Origin: Haliea sp963974125
Lineage (GTDB): Bacteria > Pseudomonadota > Gammaproteobacteria > Pseudomonadales > Halieaceae
Assembly (NCBI GenBank): GCA_963974125.1
Contig: CAXBCH010000002.1
Span: 124,001-188,000, forward strand
Reading direction: 5' to 3'
DNA: 64,000 nt
Shown: one piece after another, positions 1 through 9,863 of the stretch
Layout: each line of letters starts with the position of its first letter
Position numbering within the stretch: the stretch's first letter is position 1
The notes under the pieces: model-generated
Told to the model about the DNA's origin: nothing
The model's database searches: none
What the model saw: only the letters and a program-made list of their open reading frames with translations
Program-made: the position numbers and the translations under genes

Positions 1-867
<867 letters not shown>

Positions 868-1108
868 AGTGGTCATTTCCCGGTTGCTGGTGTTAAATGA
901 GGTGCTCGTGTCGGCCAGGCAGGCCGCTGACCCCGGGAGTTAATGGGGGCACGCTATGGTAATGTAAAGCCCGCCTGTCGGCAAAGGCGAGGCCATTTCT
1001 AAATATCCGTTATAAGCTTTTGAATATCATCATAAAATAAGTCACAATTGCCGAAGTAATTTGCGCGGCACTGGCTTTTCGCCAGCGTGCACAAGGGGAT
1101 AGCAAGGC
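868..1108. promoter_or_regulatory. trxB/ftsK divergent intergenic region
   Basis: About 240 bases with no gene. The part next to ftsK (about 1000-1060) is AT-rich and should hold its promoter, but no convincing -35/-10 pair could be fixed. Bases 1068-1090 can form a hairpin (GCACTGGC pairing with GCCAG..GTGC around a TTTTC loop, with a two-base bulge) directly before the AAGGGG ribosome binding site of ftsK. The lrp gene that lies between trxB and ftsK in enterobacteria is absent here. Confidence 0.4.
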
Positions 1109-3421
1109 GTGCCGGAAAAAACCCGCAACGACACTGTACTGGGCCCGCGACTGCGCGAGGGGGCTTTTATTGCCGTTGGCGCCATCTGCCTGTACCTGTT
1201 GCTGGCGCTGACCACCTACAGCCCCCAGGATCCGGGCTGGTCGGCGACCGGCGTCGGCACCCGTATCGCCAACGCCGGTGGTCCCACTGGCGCCTGGGTC
1301 GCGGACGTCGCCTTCTCGCTGGTGGGTTACGCGGCGTACCTGTTTCCGCTGCTGCTGGCCTACCGCGCCCTGATCATCCTCCGCGAGCGTCACAGCCACA
1401 AGGCCTTTGACTGGGTCACCTTCAGTATCCGCGGCCTGGGCCTGGTGCTGGTGATGATCGCCGGAACGGCGCTGGCCGCGATGAATGACAGCGGCAATTC
1501 CGGCCTGCCCCAGGGCGCCGGCGGCATTCTCGGCCAGGCGATCGGCGATGCCTTTACCGCAGCCTTCAGTGCCATCGGCAGCCGGCTGATCCTGCTCGCT
1601 GTGTTCCTGTTCGGCATGACCATCTTTACCGACCTCAGCTGGCTGAAGCTGAGCGAGCGCCTCGGGCGCTGGAGCCTGGGGCTCTACGGGCGCCTGCAGC
1701 GCTGGTTCATCGCCACCTTCGACCGGATCCGGGACCGCCGCGAGCGGGAGAAGGCACTGGAGGCGCGCAAGGCGGTCATCGAGGAGCACGTGGAGCGCAG
1801 TAAGCAGCGCAAGCCACCGAAGATCAAGCCCTTCACGCCCAAGGTAGAGAAGAGCGAACGGGTCGAGAAAGAGAAACAACAGGTGTTGTTCGACGCCCCG
1901 GTAACCGGCGAGCTGCCAGCCCTGGGGCTGCTGGATGCGCAGATCAAGGATCCTGACAAGGGCTTCTCCGAGGAGGCGCTCTCGGGCATGTCGCGACTGC
2001 TGGAATTGAAGCTGGCGGATTTCGGTATCAGCGCCGAGGTAGTGGCGGTGTACCCCGGGCCGGTAATCACCCGCTTCGAGATCCAGCCGGCCGCGGGAGT
2101 GAAGGTGTCGCGTATTTCCAACCTGGCCAAGGACCTGGCGCGCTCGCTGGCAGTGATCAGTGTACGGGTGGTCGAGGTGATCCCCGGCAAGTCGGTGGTG
2201 GGCATTGAAATCCCCAATGAGGACCGGGAGATCGTCAATTTCCGCGAGGTACTGTCATCACGGGCTTTCGACCACTCCAAGTCCCCGCTGACCCTGGCCC
2301 TGGGCCACGACATCTCCGGTGAACCGGTGGTCGCGGACCTGGCGAAGATGCCGCATCTGCTGGTGGCGGGCACCACTGGCTCGGGCAAATCCGTAGGCGT
2401 CAACGCCATGCTCCTGAGCCTGTTGTACAAGTCCACCCCCGCGGAAGTGCGGCTGATGATGGTGGACCCGAAAATGCTGGAACTGTCGGTCTACGACGGC
2501 ATTCCGCACCTGCTGACCCCGGTCATCACCGACATGAAGGACGCCGCCAACGGCCTGCGCTGGTGCGTGGCGGAAATGGAGCGCCGCTACAAGCTGATGG
2601 CGCACCTGGGCGTGCGCAACCTGGCGGGTTACAACCGCAAGATTGCCGACGCGATCAAGGAGGGCAAGCCGATAGTGGATCCGACCTGGAAGCCGGACCC
2701 CCTGTTTGCGGTCACCGACGAGGAGCAGGTGGCGCCAGCACTGGAACACTTGCCGTCGATTGTCGTGGTGATCGACGAGTTCGCCGACATGATGATGATC
2801 GTCGGCAAGAAGGTCGAGGAGCTGATTGCGCGTATCGCCCAGAAGGCGCGGGCGGCGGGCATCCACCTGATCCTGGCCACCCAGCGCCCTTCGGTCGACG
2901 TCATTACCGGTCTGATCAAGGCCAACATCCCCACCCGGATCGCTTTCCAGGTGTCATCCAAGATTGACTCCCGCACCATCCTCGACCAGGGCGGGGCGGA
3001 ACAGTTGCTGGGCCACGGCGACATGCTCTACCTGCCGCCGGGCTCGGGGCTGCCGACCCGGGTCCACGGCGCTTTCTGCTCGGACGAGGAGGTGCACCGG
3101 GTGGTCGCGGACTGGAAACGGCGCGGGCAACCGAAATATATCGACGGCCTGCTCGACGAGGGCAGCACTACGCCGGTTACCGCCGGGGAACTCCAGGCCA
3201 GTAATGGTGACGAAGATCCCGAGAGTGACAATCTCTACGACGAGGCAGTGCACTACGTGACCCAGAGCCGCCGCGCCTCCATTTCCTCGGTCCAGCGCAA
3301 GCTGCGCATTGGTTACAACCGCGCGGCGCGCCTGATCGAGGCCATGGAGCAGGCGGGCGTGGTCAGCGAGATGAGCAGCAACGGCCAGCGTGAAGTGCTG
3401 GCGCCGCCACCGCCAGAGTAA
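1109..3421 (+). CDS. ftsK: DNA translocase FtsK
   Basis: Septum-located ATP-driven DNA pump that moves chromosome termini and activates XerCD recombination at dif. The 770-residue protein has an N-terminal domain with about four membrane segments (residues 20-180), a short charged linker (about 200-260), the RecA-like motor with Walker A GTTGSGKSVGVN near residue 420 and Walker B VVVIDEFADMMM, and a C-terminal winged-helix gamma domain (about 705-770) that reads KOPS sites. The linker is much shorter than in E. coli FtsK (1329 residues) and similar to Pseudomonas. The GTG start has AAGGGG ten bases upstream. lolA follows closely. Confidence 0.97.
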   Translation: MPEKTRNDTVLGPRLREGAFIAVGAICLYLLLALTTYSPQDPGWSATGVGTRIANAGGPTGAWVADVAFSLVGYAAYLFPLLLAYRALIILRERHSHKAFDWVTFSIRGLGLVLVMIAGTALAAMNDSGNSGLPQGAGGILGQAIGDAFTAAFSAIGSRLILLAVFLFGMTIFTDLSWLKLSERLGRWSLGLYGRLQRWFIATFDRIRDRREREKALEARKAVIEEHVERSKQRKPPKIKPFTPKVEKSERVEKEKQQVLFDAPVTGELPALGLLDAQIKDPDKGFSEEALSGMSRLLELKLADFGISAEVVAVYPGPVITRFEIQPAAGVKVSRISNLAKDLARSLAVISVRVVEVIPGKSVVGIEIPNEDREIVNFREVLSSRAFDHSKSPLTLALGHDISGEPVVADLAKMPHLLVAGTTGSGKSVGVNAMLLSLLYKSTPAEVRLMMVDPKMLELSVYDGIPHLLTPVITDMKDAANGLRWCVAEMERRYKLMAHLGVRNLAGYNRKIADAIKEGKPIVDPTWKPDPLFAVTDEEQVAPALEHLPSIVVVIDEFADMMMIVGKKVEELIARIAQKARAAGIHLILATQRPSVDVITGLIKANIPTRIAFQVSSKIDSRTILDQGGAEQLLGHGDMLYLPPGSGLPTRVHGAFCSDEEVHRVVADWKRRGQPKYIDGLLDEGSTTPVTAGELQASNGDEDPESDNLYDEAVHYVTQSRRASISSVQRKLRIGYNRAARLIEAMEQAGVVSEMSSNGQREVLAPPPPE

Positions 3422-3465
3422 CTGCAGCAGTTTCCATCAATGTCCCCGCACACAGGAAAACCGCC

Positions 3466-4107
3466 GTGCCCCATGCCCTGATCCGTCTCCATCTGCGCGC
3501 CAGCCTGGCTGCGGGTGTTGTGCTCTGCCTGCTGCTGGCGCCCGCCCTGCGGGCCGAGCCCGTCGACGAACTGCTGCAGGCCCTGCAGGGCATTGAGCGC
3601 CTGCAAGGTGCGTTCCACCAGCGTCAGTACGCCCCCGATGGCAGCGTCAGCGCCGAGTCCGCGGGCCACTTCAAGCTACTGCGACCCGGCTACTTCGCCT
3701 GGGAGATCAACAGCCCGGACAGCCAGCTGATTGTCGCCAACCCCGAGTATCTGTGGCATCACGACCGCGACCTGGAAACCGTGACCCGGCGCCCCGTGGC
3801 CGGCAGCGAAGCCATGACGCCGTTGCAGGTGCTGGGCGGTGACGGCGAGGCCCTGCGCCGGGACTATGCGGTCAGCCGGGACGCCGACGGCCGTTTCGTG
3901 CTGCAGCCGCACAATCCGGATGCCGGTTTCCTGCAATTGGCCCTGACCATTGACGGCGCCGAAGTTCGCGGCATGGAGGTGCTGGATAACCTCAACCAGC
4001 AGGTGGTGATCGAGTTCACTGCCCTGGACACGACCAGTCCGCTGGCGCCGATGGACTTTGACTTCAGCCCACCGCCCGATGCGGACCTGCTCTACAATGA
4101 AGAATAA
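3466..4107 (+). CDS. lolA: Outer-membrane lipoprotein carrier protein LolA
   Basis: Periplasmic chaperone that accepts lipoproteins from the LolCDE transporter and delivers them to LolB in the outer membrane. The product is 213 residues with a signal peptide (basic start, hydrophobic core at about 13-26, likely cleavage after Ala30 in LRA-EP). The mature part matches the LolA pattern, including a GAFHQRQY-type segment and an aromatic-rich FAWEI strand. It starts with GTG 44 bases after ftsK and is followed by rarA, the order found in Pseudomonas and many other gammaproteobacteria. Co-transcription with ftsK is likely. Confidence 0.93.
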   Translation: MPHALIRLHLRASLAAGVVLCLLLAPALRAEPVDELLQALQGIERLQGAFHQRQYAPDGSVSAESAGHFKLLRPGYFAWEINSPDSQLIVANPEYLWHHDRDLETVTRRPVAGSEAMTPLQVLGGDGEALRRDYAVSRDADGRFVLQPHNPDAGFLQLALTIDGAEVRGMEVLDNLNQQVVIEFTALDTTSPLAPMDFDFSPPPDADLLYNEE

Positions 4108-4108
4108 T

Positions 4109-4155
4109 GTAGGAGCCCGCTCCGCGGGCGATCGCGCGGGGACCGCGCTCCCACC
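4109..4155. repeat. REP-like palindromic element, intact copy
   Basis: This begins TGTAGGAGC and continues CCGCTCCGCGGGCGATCGCG, then ends GCGCTCCCACC. It contains CCCGCTCCGCGGG and GGAGC...GCTCC inverted repeats and has the layout of the extragenic palindromes common in pseudomonads and xanthomonads. It begins directly after the lolA stop codon. A second, split copy follows at 4180. It could act as an mRNA-end hairpin for lolA. Confidence 0.7.
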
Positions 4156-4179
4156 ACCACGCCGTGCCGCGCCAGATAA

Positions 4180-4254
4180 TGTAGGAGCCCGCTGGCCCAG
4201 GCCACCCTCTCTGGCCGCTGCGCGGCCATTCACCTTGTCCGCGGGCGATCGCGC
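4180..4254. repeat. REP-like element split by about 45 bp
   Basis: The left part TGTAGGAGCCCGCT (4180-4193) and the right part CCGCGGGCGATCGCGC (4239-4254) match the intact copy at 4109 base for base. They are separated by about 45 extra bases (4194-4238) that carry their own palindrome, TGGCCGCTGCGCGGCCA. The break falls in the loop of the palindrome. The rarA start follows ten bases later, so the element also forms the rarA leader. Confidence 0.65.
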
Positions 4255-4263
4255 AGGCATGTC

Positions 4264-5592
4264 ATGAGCACCGACCTGTTCAGCGACGTGCCAGACCCGG
4301 GTTACCAGCCCCTGGCTGCGCGCCTGCGTCCGCTGATACTGGAAGAATTTGCCGGCCAGAGTCACCTGCTGGGGCCCGGCAAGCCCCTGCGCCAGGCGAT
4401 AGAACGGCAACAGCTGCACTCGATGATCTTCTGGGGCCCGCCCGGCGTGGGCAAGACCACGCTGGCAAGGATTGTTGCTGCCGCCGGTAATGCCCAGTTC
4501 CTGCAGCTTTCGGCGGTGCTGTCCGGGGTCAGGGAGATCCGCGAAGCCATCGCCCAGGCCCGGCAACACCGGGCGGCGGGCCGCGACACCGTGCTGTTTG
4601 TCGACGAGGTACACCGCTTCAACAAGTCCCAGCAGGACGCTTTCCTGCCGCATGTGGAAGACGGCACGGTGATTTTTATTGGCGCCACCACGGAAAATCC
4701 ATCGTTCGAACTCAACAATGCACTGCTGTCCCGCTCCCGGGTCTACAAGCTCCGCCCGCTGGAAGAGGAAGGACTGCTGGGAGTCCTGCAGCGCGGCCTG
4801 GCCGCACTGGAACCGGCAGTGACCGCAAGCGCGGACTGCCTGCGCCAGATTGCCACCCAGGCCGACGGCGATGCCCGCCGCGCCCTGAATCTGCTGGAGC
4901 TGGCGGCGGACCTGGCGGAGGAGGGTGGGGCCGGGCGCGAGATCACCGCGGCGACCCTGGCGGAAGTACTGCAGGCCTCACTGCGCCGGTTCGACAAGGG
5001 CGGCGACCTCTTCTACGACCAGATCAGTGCGCTGCACAAGGCAGTGCGCGGTTCCTCCCCGGACGCCGCCCTGTACTGGCTGTGCCGCATGCTCGATGGC
5101 GGCTGTGACCCGCTGTACCTGGCCCGCCGCGTGGTGCGCATGGCCAGCGAGGATATCGGCAATGCCGACCCGCGGGCCCTGGGGCTGTGCCTGGACGCGT
5201 GGCAGGTACAGGAACGCCTGGGCAGCCCGGAGGGCGAACTGGCCATCGCCCAGGCCGTGGTCTACCTGGCCTGCGCGCCTAAGAGCAACGCGGTGTACAG
5301 CGCGTTCAAGGCTGCGATGGCGGATGTAGGCGCCCATGGCAGCGACGAGGTGCCGCTGCACCTGCGCAACGCACCCACGGCACTGATGCAGGCCGAGGGC
5401 CACGGCGACGACTACCGCTATGCCCACGATGAGGAGGAGGGCTATGCCGCGGGCGAAAATTACTTCCCCGAGGCCCTGCGCGAGCGCCACTACTATGCGC
5501 CGGTCGATCGCGGCCTGGAGCAGAAAATCCGTGCCAAGCTGGACTATTTGCGCCAGCGCGACCGCGACAGTCCACGCCAGCGCTATCCCTGA
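4264..5592 (+). CDS. rarA: Replication-associated recombination protein RarA (MgsA)
   Basis: AAA+ ATPase related to clamp-loader subunits and eukaryotic WRNIP1, acting at stalled or gapped replication forks. The 442 residues contain Walker A GPPGVGKT (58-65), Walker B LFVDEVHRF, sensor 1 GATTENPSFE, an arginine-finger region LLSRSRVYKL and the C-terminal tetramerisation domain (MgsA_C) with DIGNADPRAL and PKSNAVY. Length and motif order are normal for the family. It lies downstream of lolA and ahead of crcB and serS. The ATG lies next to the split REP-like element, and no strong ribosome binding site is visible. Confidence 0.95.
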   Translation: MSTDLFSDVPDPGYQPLAARLRPLILEEFAGQSHLLGPGKPLRQAIERQQLHSMIFWGPPGVGKTTLARIVAAAGNAQFLQLSAVLSGVREIREAIAQARQHRAAGRDTVLFVDEVHRFNKSQQDAFLPHVEDGTVIFIGATTENPSFELNNALLSRSRVYKLRPLEEEGLLGVLQRGLAALEPAVTASADCLRQIATQADGDARRALNLLELAADLAEEGGAGREITAATLAEVLQASLRRFDKGGDLFYDQISALHKAVRGSSPDAALYWLCRMLDGGCDPLYLARRVVRMASEDIGNADPRALGLCLDAWQVQERLGSPEGELAIAQAVVYLACAPKSNAVYSAFKAAMADVGAHGSDEVPLHLRNAPTALMQAEGHGDDYRYAHDEEEGYAAGENYFPEALRERHYYAPVDRGLEQKIRAKLDYLRQRDRDSPRQRYP

Positions 5593-5658
5593 CCTGCTGC
5601 CTTTCAGCGACAAAATCAGTACAATGCGCTCCTTCTGAGCGGCCGCCATGACAAGCCC

Positions 5659-6033
5659 ATGCAATACCTGTTGTTCATAGCCCTCGGTGGCGCCACCGGC
5701 TCGGTATCGCGCTACCTGCTGGCGCAGTGGACCCAGGCCCAATGGCAGGGTGTGTTTCCGCTGGGGACGCTGCTGGTCAATTTCGCGGGCTCCTTCAGCA
5801 TCGGCGTGATTTTCGTGTTGCTGGAGAGACAGATATTGCACCCGGACTGGCGCGGGGTGCTGATGGTGGGATTCCTCGGCGCATTTACCACCTTTTCCAC
5901 CTTCTCCCTGGAAGCGATTACGCTCTGGGAATCGGGCCACGCGGGCCAGGCCCTGGGCTATATGCTGGCCAGTGTGGTGCTCTGTGTGGCTGGCGCCGGC
6001 GCTGCCATTACCCTGACCCGCGCACTGCTGTAG
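5659..6033 (+). CDS. crcB: Fluoride channel CrcB/Fluc
   Basis: Small inner-membrane channel that exports fluoride as an antiparallel dimer. The 124 residues form four membrane helices and keep the family motifs: GGATGSVSRY (10-19), the GTLLVNFAGSF segment with Asn41, and GFLGAFTTFSTFS (71-83), which supplies the phenylalanine box and central Na+ site. It lies between rarA and serS with short gaps. The 66 bases upstream are too short for, and do not resemble, a fluoride riboswitch, so expression probably follows the operon. Confidence 0.93.
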   Translation: MQYLLFIALGGATGSVSRYLLAQWTQAQWQGVFPLGTLLVNFAGSFSIGVIFVLLERQILHPDWRGVLMVGFLGAFTTFSTFSLEAITLWESGHAGQALGYMLASVVLCVAGAGAAITLTRALL

Positions 6034-6066
6034 GCGCCGGGCAAACCGAACAACAGGACAGACACG

Positions 6067-7359
6067 ATGTTGGATATCAAGACAGTGCGCCAGGATCCGG
6101 AAGCCGTCGCCGCGCAACTCGCCCGCCGCGGCTTCGAGTTTGACGTGGCCGCCTTTCAGGCGCTGGACGCACGCCGCAAGCAGGCGGACACGGACAGCCA
6201 GGCGCTGCTCGCGGAACGGAAAAGCGCCTCGAAAAAAATCGGCCAGCTGGTCGGAGAGGGCATGAGCGTTGACACCGCCAAGGCCCAGGTCAACGAGATT
6301 CTGGAGAAAATCGCCGCCCAGCTCGACGACCTCACGGACCAGGCAAAGCGCGTACAGGCGGAACTCGACGAGCTGTTGTCAGGCGTTCCCAACCTGCTGG
6401 CGACGGACGTCCCCGACGGCAAGGGCGAAGACGAGAATGTGGAACTGGCGCGCTGGGGCGAGCCGCGTCGCTTTGACTTCCCGGTGCTGGATCACGTGGC
6501 GCTGGGGGAGAAGCTGCAGCAGCTGGACGCCGAGACCGGGGGCAAGATTACCGGCTCGCGCTTTACCGTCATGTACGGCCCCCTGGCACGGCTGCACCGG
6601 GCCCTGATCCAGTTCATGCTCAACCTGCACACCGGCGAGCACGGCTACCGGGAGATCTACGTGCCCTATATCGTCAACCGGGAGTCCCTGCACGGTACCG
6701 GCCAGTTGCCCAAGTTCGCCGAAGACCTGTTCAAGCTGGAAGGGGAGCAGGACTATTACCTGATCCCGACGGCCGAGGTGCCAGTCACCAACGTCGCCCG
6801 CGACCGTATCTTCGAGGATGCGGAACTGGGTGCAGAGGGTGTCCGGTTCGCCTGCCACAGCCCCTGTTTCCGCAGCGAAGCCGGTAGCTATGGCCGCGAC
6901 ACCCGCGGCATGATTCGCCAGCACCAGTTCGAGAAGGTGGAACTGGTGCAGTTGGTGCGTCCCCGGCAGTCCGACGCCGCCCTGGAGGCCCTGACCGGCC
7001 ACGCCGAGCGGGTATTGCAGCTGCTGGAGTTGCCCTACCGCAAAATGGCACTGTGCGCCGGTGACACCGGCTTTTCCGCCCACCGCACCTACGATCTGGA
7101 AGTGTGGCTGCCAGCCCAGGAGACCTATCGGGAAATTTCCTCCTGCAGCAACTTTGGCGACTTCCAGGCCCGGCGCATGCAGGCGCGCTGGCGCAACGCC
7201 GAGACCGGTAAACCCGAACTGCTGCACACGATCAACGGCTCCGGACTCGCGGTCGGCCGCACCCTGGTGGCAATCCTGGAAAACTGCCAACAGGCAGATG
7301 GTTCGGTGACGGTGCCCTCGGTACTGGCGCCCTACATGGGCGGCCTGACGACGCTGTAG
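6067..7359 (+). CDS. serS: Seryl-tRNA synthetase
   Basis: Class II synthetase that charges tRNA-Ser and tRNA-Sec. The 430-residue protein has the N-terminal tRNA-binding coiled coil (about 30-105, Lys/Glu/Ala rich), motif 2 with CFRSEAGSYGRDTRGM and motif 3 with the GSGLAVGRTL segment near the C-terminus. The serine-site region CSNFGDFQARRM is also present. The ATG is preceded by an AACAGGACAGACACG leader with AGGA about eight bases upstream. Only one base separates its stop from cysG, so the two are probably translated from one message. Confidence 0.97.
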   Translation: MLDIKTVRQDPEAVAAQLARRGFEFDVAAFQALDARRKQADTDSQALLAERKSASKKIGQLVGEGMSVDTAKAQVNEILEKIAAQLDDLTDQAKRVQAELDELLSGVPNLLATDVPDGKGEDENVELARWGEPRRFDFPVLDHVALGEKLQQLDAETGGKITGSRFTVMYGPLARLHRALIQFMLNLHTGEHGYREIYVPYIVNRESLHGTGQLPKFAEDLFKLEGEQDYYLIPTAEVPVTNVARDRIFEDAELGAEGVRFACHSPCFRSEAGSYGRDTRGMIRQHQFEKVELVQLVRPRQSDAALEALTGHAERVLQLLELPYRKMALCAGDTGFSAHRTYDLEVWLPAQETYREISSCSNFGDFQARRMQARWRNAETGKPELLHTINGSGLAVGRTLVAILENCQQADGSVTVPSVLAPYMGGLTTL

Positions 7360-7360
7360 C

Positions 7361-8815
7361 ATGGAAACCCTGCCGCTGTTCCTCAAGCTCGATGGTGTCC
7401 CGGTGTTGTTGGTGGGCGGCGGCGAGATCGGCACCCGCAAGGCGCGCCTGCTGGCGGCAGCGGGGGCGCTGATCACGGTGGTGGCGCCAGCCATCAGTGA
7501 TGAGCTGGCAGCGCTATTGAGTCTGCCGCAAGGCGTACAGCCGGATGATCGTGCCCACCACCGCTGGATGCGCGGCCCCTATACCGGGCCAGAGCAACTG
7601 CAGGGCGCACGCCTGGTGGTGGTCGCCACCCCCGACCGGGCACTCAATGCGGAGATTTCCGCCGCTGCCAGGGCCGCCGGTATTCTGGTCAATGTGGTGG
7701 ACTCGCCGGAACTGTGCAGCTTCATCTTCCCCGCGATCGTGGATCGCTCGCCCCTGGTCATCGCGATCGGCAGCAACGGCGGCAGCCCGGTGCTGGCGCG
7801 GCAGGTGCGCCGGCGCATCGAGGCCATGGTCCCCGCCGCCTACGGCAGACTGGCGCAGTTTGCCCGCAGCCTGCGCTCGACCGTGGCCCGGGCGCTGCCG
7901 GATGTAGAACACCGGCGCCGGTTCTGGGAGCAGGTCATTGACGGCCCCATTGCCGGCAAGGTGCTCGCAGGCAGGGAAGGGGAGGCGCGAGCATCTCTGG
8001 AGCAGCTGCTCGCACTGCAGCAGCGCAACCCGAAAAGCCTGAACCAGGGCGAGGTCTACCTCATCGGCGCAGGCCCGGGAGATCCGGACCTGATGACCTT
8101 CAAGGCGCTGCGGCTGCTGCAGGCAGCGGATGTGGTGCTGTACGACCGGCTGGTCAACCCGGCGATTATCGACCTGGCGCGGCGGGATGCGGAGCGCATC
8201 TATGTCGGCAAGCAGCGCTCGCAACACAGCGTGCCGCAGCCGGATATCAATCAGCAGCTGCTGGACCTGGCGCGGCAGGGCAGGCGGGTAGCACGCCTGA
8301 AGGGTGGCGACCCCTTCATTTTTGGCCGCGGCGGTGAAGAGATCGAGCTGCTGGCCCGGCACCACATTCCCTTCCAGGTGGTACCCGGGATCACCGCCGC
8401 CAGCGGCGCCGCCTGCTACGCGGGAATTCCGCTCACGCACCGCAATCATGCCCAGTCCGTGCGCTTTGTCGCCGGGCACCTCAAGGACAACCGGCTACAG
8501 CACCGCTGGGATGAATTCCAGGCGCCCAGCGAAACCCTGGTGTTCTATATGGGATTGGCGGGCCTGGAGGAGATCTGCTCGCAGCTGGTCGCCCACGGGC
8601 GTGATCCGGACACCCCGGTGGCGGTGATAGAGCGGGCGACGTTACCCGAGCAGAGAGTGTTGACGGGCAGCCTGGCAAGTATTGCCGGCATCGTGGCGGA
8701 GTCCAGACCCTCTGCCCACACCCTGATTATCGTGGGCGACGTGGTGCGCCTGCAGGGAGATCTGGACTGGTTCGGTGCAGCAGACCAGGGCTCAGGTTCG
8801 GCGCCAGACCAGTAG
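7361..8815 (+). CDS. cysG: Siroheme synthase CysG (three activities)
   Basis: Makes siroheme from uroporphyrinogen III for sulfite and nitrite reductases. The N-terminal half (about 1-205) is the precorrin-2 dehydrogenase/ferrochelatase with the NAD motif GGGEIGTRKARLL and the SNGGSPVLARQVR segment. The C-terminal half (from about residue 230) is uroporphyrinogen methyltransferase with IGAGPGDPDLMT, GGDPFIFGRGGEE and VVPGITAASG. At 484 residues it is the full fused type. The probable consumer, a CysI-like reductase, is at 42.9 kb. Its last 24 bases overlap the convergent DUF938 gene. Confidence 0.96.
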   Translation: METLPLFLKLDGVPVLLVGGGEIGTRKARLLAAAGALITVVAPAISDELAALLSLPQGVQPDDRAHHRWMRGPYTGPEQLQGARLVVVATPDRALNAEISAAARAAGILVNVVDSPELCSFIFPAIVDRSPLVIAIGSNGGSPVLARQVRRRIEAMVPAAYGRLAQFARSLRSTVARALPDVEHRRRFWEQVIDGPIAGKVLAGREGEARASLEQLLALQQRNPKSLNQGEVYLIGAGPGDPDLMTFKALRLLQAADVVLYDRLVNPAIIDLARRDAERIYVGKQRSQHSVPQPDINQQLLDLARQGRRVARLKGGDPFIFGRGGEEIELLARHHIPFQVVPGITAASGAACYAGIPLTHRNHAQSVRFVAGHLKDNRLQHRWDEFQAPSETLVFYMGLAGLEEICSQLVAHGRDPDTPVAVIERATLPEQRVLTGSLASIAGIVAESRPSAHTLIIVGDVVRLQGDLDWFGAADQGSGSAPDQ

Positions 8816-9379
8816 CCGGTTATTGGCCGGCATGGCGTTGTCTGCAGCCAGGGTAAAGCCCGACAGGGCCGCCAGGTCCAACAGATCCTCGATATCCCTG
8901 ATACCCATGTGCGCTGCGCGGCTGCGAAGATGCTGATCAAATGCCCGGTTGCTGTCGCTGGTGAAGCTTCCCCCATAGTTGAAAGGGCCGTAGAGGCAGA
9001 ACGGGGCGCCCTCCGGCAGGATGGCGGCGAGCCCGTGGAACATGGCTTGCACTTCCGGCCAGCCCATGATGTGCGCCGTGTTGGCAGAGAAGGCGGCATC
9101 GGCGGCCACCAGCGGCCAGTTGCTGGCCGCGACATCCAGTGCCAGCGGTGGCAGGACATTGGCCAGAGCCGCCTCGCGCAAACGCTCCTCGCAATCAGCG
9201 ACCGATGGGTGATTGGTGGGCTGCCACTGCAGGTGCGGTAGCTGCGTCGCCAAATATTCGGCATGCTGCCCGGTACCGCTGCCAATCTCCAGGACCAGTC
9301 CCGGCTCGACAAGAATGTCCCGCAGGCATTCAAGGATGGGCTGTTTGTTGTTCTCACACGCCTGGGAGTAGGGTTTCAT
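8792..9379 (-). CDS. DUF938 family SAM-dependent methyltransferase-like protein
   Basis: A 195-residue soluble protein with a class I methyltransferase fold: motif I LEIGSGTGQHAEYLA (about 30-45), the acidic/post-I segment QPTNHPS, and FCLYGPFNYGGSFTS, a hallmark of DUF938. The substrate of this family is not known to me. The first residues MKPYSQACENNKQPIL are typical of the family, supporting the ATG at 9379. It converges on cysG with a 24-base overlap, which is also the neighbourhood in other gammaproteobacteria. It could be regulated separately from the VanZ-prc group further upstream on the same strand. Confidence 0.85.
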   Translation of the reverse strand: MKPYSQACENNKQPILECLRDILVEPGLVLEIGSGTGQHAEYLATQLPHLQWQPTNHPSVADCEERLREAALANVLPPLALDVAASNWPLVAADAAFSANTAHIMGWPEVQAMFHGLAAILPEGAPFCLYGPFNYGGSFTSDSNRAFDQHLRSRAAHMGIRDIEDLLDLAALSGFTLAADNAMPANNRLLVWRRT

Positions 9380-9452
9380 CGGTCACCTGTGGAGGAGCGT
9401 ATTGGCGGCGGTTCACGCCAGCCTCAGGTTAACATGTCGCACAGCTGATTCC

Positions 9453-9851
9453 TCAGCCTGGTGACGCATGGTGCCGGAGCAAGTACAGGCCCAGAGCGAC
9501 ACCGGCAGCGGCACCGGCGGCGTCAGCGACGACGTCCCAGACATCCGCGCTGCGCCCGGGAATGGCCCCCTGCAACCATTCGGTACTGCCCCCCAAGGCC
9601 AGCAGGCCGAGGAAGAAGGGCAGGATCTGCAGGTTTCGGGTCAGCCAGCCGAGGACGATAAAATAGCCGCAGACCGCAAACATCCCGGCGTGCATCAGCT
9701 TGTCGACATGCGAATAACCGCTAACTGTCGCGCCTTGCGGCCAGGGCAGCCAACTGGTCAACAACGCCAGCTGCTCCCCGGTCAGCAGCAGTGCAAGCAC
9801 AGTCCCCGACAACGCGAGCGCCGAGAAGATCCGGTAACGGAGGCGTGGCAA
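9453..9851 (-). CDS. VanZ-like family membrane protein
   Basis: A 132-residue protein with about four hydrophobic helices. It has the VanZ-family features DKLMHAGMFAVCGYF (a conserved DK..H.. segment) and GGSTEWLQGAIPGRSADVWDVVADAAGAA, in which the E-x-x-Q and the R-x-x-D-x-x-D pattern are recognisable. The founding VanZ is linked to teicoplanin resistance, but most homologues are uncharacterised inner-membrane proteins. It is the last gene of a minus-strand run with the PAS/HTH regulator (12 bases away) and prc. Its function is unknown. Confidence 0.8.
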   Translation of the reverse strand: MPRLRYRIFSALALSGTVLALLLTGEQLALLTSWLPWPQGATVSGYSHVDKLMHAGMFAVCGYFIVLGWLTRNLQILPFFLGLLALGGSTEWLQGAIPGRSADVWDVVADAAGAAAGVALGLYLLRHHASPG

Positions 9852-9863
9852 GGGCGTGCAACC

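Noticed and set aside
868..1108. A missing or broken lrp gene between trxB and ftsK
   Set aside because: The 241-base gap holds no frame with Lrp-like HTH residues in any phase; absence is normal in many non-enteric gammaproteobacteria.
5593..5658. Fluoride riboswitch before crcB
   Set aside because: The 66-base gap is short and lacks the conserved GGNGAUGG...UGAUG features.
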